A stretch of DNA of 64,000 nt. Source: Malus domestica (taxonomy: Eukaryota > Streptophyta > Magnoliopsida > Rosales > Rosaceae). Both the position numbers and the translations under genes were made by a program. Under the pieces are notes generated by a model that was not told the DNA's origin, ran no database searches, and was given only the letters and a program-made list of their open reading frames with translations. Below, piece after piece: positions 58,523 through 64,000 of this stretch (position 1 is its first letter; every line of letters starts with the position of its first letter). The stretch is taken from positions 1,805,501 through 1,869,500 of the forward strand of contig NC_091676.1 of NCBI RefSeq assembly GCF_042453785.1, in the 5' to 3' direction.

Positions 58523-61500
58523 ATGTTCTGTGCTCTAAGCAATTCGCAACGGGTACGCTGATTTCTCTTGTATATTCTGATCTTTTAATGTTAATTTCTT
58601 CATTTGACGTTGTCCTGCTGCTTGATAATGTTAAGAATGTTGTTTCCTACTTCCTAGGATTAAACTTTCGAAGCTTTGACACTTTGCAATCTTCTGGTGT
58701 GCCTGTTTTCTCAATCCTGTGCAGGTTTTGATGTTTTTCCTGTTTAGGCATGTCCAGCTCTTGGAGTAAGCTTCCTCTTTGCACATGGTATTGACAGTCT
58801 CATCTTTGCAGTCTGTAAGTTTCTAACTTTTTTGCTTCCTCCCATCAACAGCCTTAAATTTTATGCAGAATTTTCGATTTGGAAGTAAGATATGATAGAG
58901 TTACTCGCTAAGATGCTATGAAGTTGTGAACTTCCCCGAATCATGAATCTGTATCGTGCCGTGTGAGAGTTGAGAATTCACATCAAACTTCAATATTAGC
59001 GGAAGGGAATAGCTACAATGTACTTACAATTTTCGGTAGTACGAGAGTTTTCAGAGAGTTGCAGAATAACAGTGCATACAGTCGGGAAAATGGCCCGAGT
59101 CAAACAAAATGGCTGCAGTTTTGAGCGTGTAGAATGTGATAATATGTTAGTGTCCATGTGCGGTGTTATGGAGTTTAGGAGGAAAATAGAGCGCAACCAT
59201 GTGCGGGATTAGAGTGATTGGGAGTGGCTAATATCTAGTTGCCATGTTGTCGTTAATCCTTTGGTATTTTGTTAAAACTGTTTGAAAACATAGGGATAAA
59301 GTCGACGTCTTTTATGTGATGATTGACAAATCTTTATAATCTAGATTATAGACAGGCATGGTGTTATATTGTAACCCTTACATAAAGCTTCCATTTCAGC
59401 GCTTCAGCGGGAATGGATTGATAAGTGCAATAGCTTTTGAAGCTGAGAAGGGATATCGGAATGCTTTGGGTAGAAAAATGAGGTCTGTAAGTTATATCCA
59501 ATTTCGATTTTGCTTATGACAGTATGAAAGTAATAACGTGGACATGCCTATTGCCATTTGCAGGTTCAGTAATTTTCTCTTTTCAACAGTATCGAGATTA
59601 TGTTCTCGTTCGAAGCATAGTCTTGCCAAAAATATTTTGGAAGAAGTAGGTAGTTATGGCATAGCTAGCATCTCAGATCGGTCAAAGTTGCTCAATAAGG
59701 TAGGTTGATTCATGAAAAGTTGTACTGTTTTTGTTTGATTGCTGTAACTTTATCTGATATGCATGTACAGACTACGGGAATGTGTAAGTTTGCTCTTCAT
59801 TTTCTTCTGTTTCTGTTTCATGTAGGTATCTGTTTTGGTGGGTTATGATAGTCTTGATGATTTGGTTGAGAATGAAAGAGCTGAAAGGCAGTCCGGTATG
59901 CATGTTAGAGACGTGACAGATGAATTTGATGTCTCCTTGGTGTGTGCACGATTTCCATCAATCATGTTAGGTAGTTCCCCTCGGGTGGAATTGTATGATG
60001 GAACCACCAGTTTCAGTGAAAGGATGATTTTTCCAACTCAAAGTTGTGAAGAATTTCCGTCTGATGCTATGTGTGAAGAGCAGGTATGAAGATTATCTTT
60101 TTGAAATATGGGATTTTTTGTATCCTGCTTGTACAAGTGTAAAACATTTCTTATTAAGAGAAGATTTTTAAACGTTGCCCTTATCTCTCCAGTCCGCAAC
60201 TGTGGTTACCGAGGAAAACTCACATCAAACAGTTCCTGTGGAGGAATCTTCTAACAAGGTTTTGCTTAAATCACAAAATGATACTGGGTCTGTTCAGTTT
60301 TCCTTGGACAGTTCTATCAGTTTCATACCTGGAATAAGTAAGAAGCGCTGTCAGCAGCTAGAAGACTCTGGCTTTCATACAGTGAGTTTTAGGAAATCAT
60401 GTTAAAGGAAACATCACTCTTCTAATCGAGAATTTGAAAGAAGCCTTGGGTTCATATTGCTTTGCTTTTGTTTCCATACAGTTGCGGCAATTGCTTCACC
60501 ACTTTCCTCGGACCTATGCGGATTTACAGAATGCTCAGATGAAAATTGATGATGGACAATATTTGATTTTCATTGGGAAGGTATTAAGTTCGAGGTATTA
60601 AATTGTTTCCAAAATATCTAGTGAGTTTTTGGTGCTAACCTTAGCAATTGGATGAGGTTAGGCACTAAAATTATAATCTGATAAATTCCAAGTTAGCTGA
60701 CTTGTTAAGATTTTTAGTTTGTTTCATAGTTATGACTCATGAAGAGGTCGCACTTGGTGCGATGGTAAGTGCCTTCGCCCATGAGCGGTAGGTCTCGGGT
60801 TCGAGACTTGGGAGCAGCCTCTCCATAAATGGGGGTAAGGCTAGCCGACATTCACCTCTCCCAGACCCTGCGTAAAGCGGGAGCCTTGTGCACTGGGTAC
60901 GACCTATAGTTATGACTCATGAAACAATGAGAAACAAATATGTTTCAAAAAACAATGAGGCACAATGTAACTTGGTGACAGACACCTTGATGTTCTGACA
61001 TATGAAATGATGTTAATCTGTTTCTTTTTGAGATTAATGGATATCTAGTTCAATGACATAATAAAGAACATTTAATGGCACATTGTTTGCTAGGATTGTG
61101 CGTTTGTTTCTCATATCTGGTAAGGCATCTCCAGAGATGCTAAATGTATTTATATTTATTTGTGTATGTATTCACTTATAGATTTACTTCTTTTTCATCC
61201 AATCTGCAATAAAGTTTTTGTTTTTAATATCTATATCTTACCTCTTCTTTTACAGGGGAATCAAAGCTAGTAGTTCTTTCTCATTTATTGAGGTAGTTGT
61301 TGGTTGCGAAATTATGGACGATGAATCAACTGAACATATGAATGATTCTGCTGATAGTAGAAGAAAGAAGACGATTTCTTTGCATCTGAAGAAATTTTTT
61401 CGGGGTGCTCGTTTTACTTCTCTACCATTTCTTAGACTTGTTGAGGGAAAGCATAAAGAGGGGGACTTTGTATGCGTTAGTGGTAAGGTAAGCTTTTAGA

Positions 61501-64000
61501 TACAATGGATGTGCAGTTGCTTCAATTGGCTCACCCTTCCATGTGCTGAAACCATTAGGGAGTAACAGAATGAGACTTTTTTATGAAATTTTGTACCAGT
61601 GCTATCTAAAGATTTATCATTTCATTTTCTAGTCTTTCCCTTAATTGCCTTGTCCTTTCGTGCTGCCTTTTAACACAGGTAAGGACAATGCCCGCCAAAG
61701 ATCACTATGAAATGAGAGAATATAATATTGATGTGCTTAAAGATGAAAATGAAGTGTGTTTTCATGCAAAAGGGAGGCCTTATCCTATATACCCTTCAAA
61801 AGGAGGGTTAGATCCAAATATTTTGAGAGACATCATTGCAAGGTTTGTACCTCTGACCTTTTGCATAACTTCATTTCTAACATCATAACATAACCGCTCT
61901 AAGTTTCTTCAGCGGGGTTACATTTTCCAATTCTAATTTAGTATCCCCTTACTCTAAGTTCTTTATACAAACATACATTAGTTTTTTGGGTGAGTGGCTG
62001 GTTTCTCAATATTAGAAATCTAATTGTGTTTTTATCATTTATGCAATAACATTCCTCCGTTCATCCTATCGGAGTTACTTCTTAGTTCTTTGCAGCTGTT
62101 TGGAATTGTTTGAACTATTGTATTAATTGGGTAATTTCTTTGTAATTTGCTCCAAGACGTGTAAACTAAATGTCTACTATTTTTACTCGTTCCAGAGCTG
62201 TACAAGTTTTGGCTGTTGATGTTGATCCTGTACCTAAAAATATCACTCAGGACTTTGGGCTGTTAAGCCTTCATGATGTAAGAAACTTCACTTTTATCCT
62301 TAGTATCAGCATATATGCAATTCATACTTTTGACTATGGTCACTTATACCCCTGTGTACATGTATATGTTAAAGAGCTAGCTATATGTGCCCCTTGCTGT
62401 TCTTTTTATAAGTTGTTTTGGCATTTAGAAAAATTTGAGCTGTTGTGTTTTTGCTCTAATAATACAGGCGTATAAGGGGATTCACGAACCAAAGAGTATG
62501 GACGAAGCTGATTTGGCTCGGAAAAGGCTAATATTTGATGAGTTCTTTTACCTGCAGGTGATTTTGATCCAAATTTCTTAATAAGTTTTTCTCTAAGATT
62601 TGAACTGACCTAGTTGTCATTGCCTGTCAGTTAGCACGCTTATATCAAATGCTTGAAGGTCTTGGTACACAAATAGAGAAAGATGGATTGCTGGATAAGT
62701 ACAGGAAACCCGTATCAAGTGCTGCTTATATGAAGGATTGGTCCATTCTTACCAAAAAGTTTTCAAAAGCTCTTCCATATACCCTTACTCCTAGTCAACT
62801 CACTGCCATTTCAGAAATCATCTGGGATCTAAGGCAACCAGTTCCTATGAATCGGCTTTTGCAGGTTATACTCTTGTTTACAGGATGTATCCAATATTTT
62901 TCAGATTTGTTACAGTATGAAGCAATGTAACTGCATATAATGTAACTGGAGCACCTGCAGTATATACAAAATAAGGACAAAACATGATGGTTTTTGGCGG
63001 GCTTCTGGTTGAATACAATTTTAAGTCTAGACTTTTGCCCTAATTCTCTTCCTCACTCTCTTTTCAAATCGGCCTGCCTGGGTTCTTCCTCCTGATTACC
63101 ATAGCATGCGCAGTAGGTATACTCGAAAAATAGAAAAGATTCTTGATTGATGATATGTTGTTACACATTTTCAGGGTGATGTTGGTTGTGGGAAAACTGT
63201 GGTAGCTTTTCTAGCATGCATGGAGGTTATTGGCTCTGGATATCAGGTCTGTGAAACACCTGTTTTGTAGAGTTAAAATATGACTACAATGTGTGAGTTT
63301 CTGTTTGTTTCCTTGATTCATTTCAGACCTTTGACCATTTGTATTTTCATAAATGTAATAATAGTTATGATCTTTGTTCCTGATTGTTTTTATTTGTTTC
63401 ATGTAAATTGTAAAGGCAGCTTTCATGGTTCCAACTGAGTTGCTTGCAGTCCAGCATTATGAGCACTTAAATAATCTGCTTGAAAATATGGAGGATGTTG
63501 AACAAAAACCTTCAATTGCTTTACTAACCGGCTCAACCCCATCAAAACAATCACGGATAATTCTTGAGGCATGGATTAATGTCCAGTTCTTTTGTTTTCT
63601 TGAGTATAATGTTTCAGGCATCCTAGTTATTGGTAGTGATACTATCATTGATATTGCGTGTATCAGGGTCTCAGGACTGGAGAGATATCGATGGTCATTG
63701 GAACCACCAGTTTGATATCTGACAAAATAGAGTTCTCTGCATTACGCATTGCAGTGGTGGATGAACAACATCGTTTTGGTGTGATCCAGAGAGGACGGCT
63801 TAACAGTAAGGTTGTTTGCTTCTAATTGAACCAAGTATTCTAGTCATGTCATCTGGTGGTGTAGTACTCCGTTTCTATCCTGTGTGCACACTGATTCCTT
63901 TAGACCTTATGGAATATGGAAGATCAGATTTTGATGGTATCTTTCCAGGAATTCATTTTGTCTAAACTTTTTAGTGTGCCCTTGCATGCTGCTTGCGTAG
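58523..64000 (+). CDS. RECG1: Organellar RecG-type branch-migration helicase, 5' part
   Basis: Plant homologue of bacterial RecG, a double-strand DNA helicase that restrains recombination between repeats in organellar DNA (known for Arabidopsis RECG1). Fourteen exons seen: 58523-58552, 59400-59482, 59564-59699, 59826-60083, 60193-60381, 60482-60594, 61256-61487, 61679-61842, 62196-62277, 62468-62557, 62631-62864, 63175-63246, 63416-63568 and 63667-63810. They give 660 residues before the edge. An OB-fold wedge region covers about residues 215-430. Helicase motif I is GDVGCGKT (538-545), motif Ia VPTELLA, and the DExx box DEQHRFGV (644-651), a RecG hallmark. Helicase domain 2 lies outside. The N terminus is basic and Ser/Leu-rich (FSNFLFSTVSRLCSRSKHSL), fitting organelle import. 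The start is uncertain: the first ATG is in a 10-codon exon, and Met37 (KMRFSNF) is a plausible second start. The donor of exon 13 is either GC at 63569 or GT at 63581 (four extra residues). Confidence 0.92.
60744..60905 (+). mobile_element. Au SINE in RECG1 intron 6 (young copy)
   Basis: 162-bp Au-family SINE with A box GGTCGCACTTGGTGCGATGG, B box GGTCTCGGGTTCGAGAC and 3' end GTGCACTGGGTACGACC. It is flanked by a perfect 18-bp target duplication ATAGTTATGACTCATGAA (60726-60743 and 60906-60923). The intact duplication marks a recent insertion. Sense orientation relative to RECG1. Confidence 0.96.

Overview
The window is nuclear DNA from a woody dicot. It has intron-rich genes with short exons, a T/A-rich intergenic background, a nuclear tRNA-Ser, an Au-type SINE and many MITEs. 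The foldback elements with GGATCC ends and the short repeat beginning TACTRTTYACTTTAACG look to me like repeats common in apple/pear-type Rosaceae. That placement rests on memory of such genomes and is moderate confidence only.

Layout from left to right: a 5'-partial view (3' end off the window) of a phytanoyl-CoA dioxygenase gene (1-1951, minus); an ESMD1-type O-fucosyltransferase (3550-8375, minus, 10 exons); mitochondrial chaperonin CPN10 (11471-11977, minus, 3 exons); an 8.5 kb gene-poor stretch with a broken LINE, tRNA-Ser(AGA) and repeats; a SULTR3;3-type sulfate transporter (20556-25357, plus, 12 exons); a SEC12-like WD40 protein with a C-terminal anchor (26030-28773, minus, 10 exons); a 26-exon gene for a protein with two uridine-kinase/TTM modules (30027-38124, minus); a 5.3 kb repeat-rich gap with a hAT element, a MITE and a higher-order repeat; the Nudix hydrolase NUDT25 (43402-45753, plus, 6 exons); a small protein that looks like complex I subunit ESSS (46640-47963, minus, 4 exons); a tandem duplication carrying two intact intronless SCPL50 carboxypeptidase genes, each preceded by a broken relative (48477-56690); and the 5' two thirds of organellar helicase RECG1 (58523-64000, plus).

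These genes do not form a pathway. What links them is ancestral gene order. From memory, Arabidopsis keeps the dioxygenase, ESMD1, SEC12-like, P-loop kinase and RECG1 genes together on chromosome 2, SULTR3;3 beside a GroES gene on chromosome 1, and CPN10 close to SCPL50 on chromosome 1. The window would then show a less fractionated version of one ancestral block.

I found no convincing undescribed biological system. The best leads are the doubled kinase-TTM protein, a GC-AG intron in NUDT25 whose donor lies in a 90-bp tandem duplication, the layered history of the SCPL50 duplication (with a paralogous empty site for a Tourist-like MITE and a TATA change between the copies), and a higher-order repeat close to the NUDT25 start. 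Exon coordinates come from reading splice sites by eye and checking that reading frames join; none is backed by transcripts.
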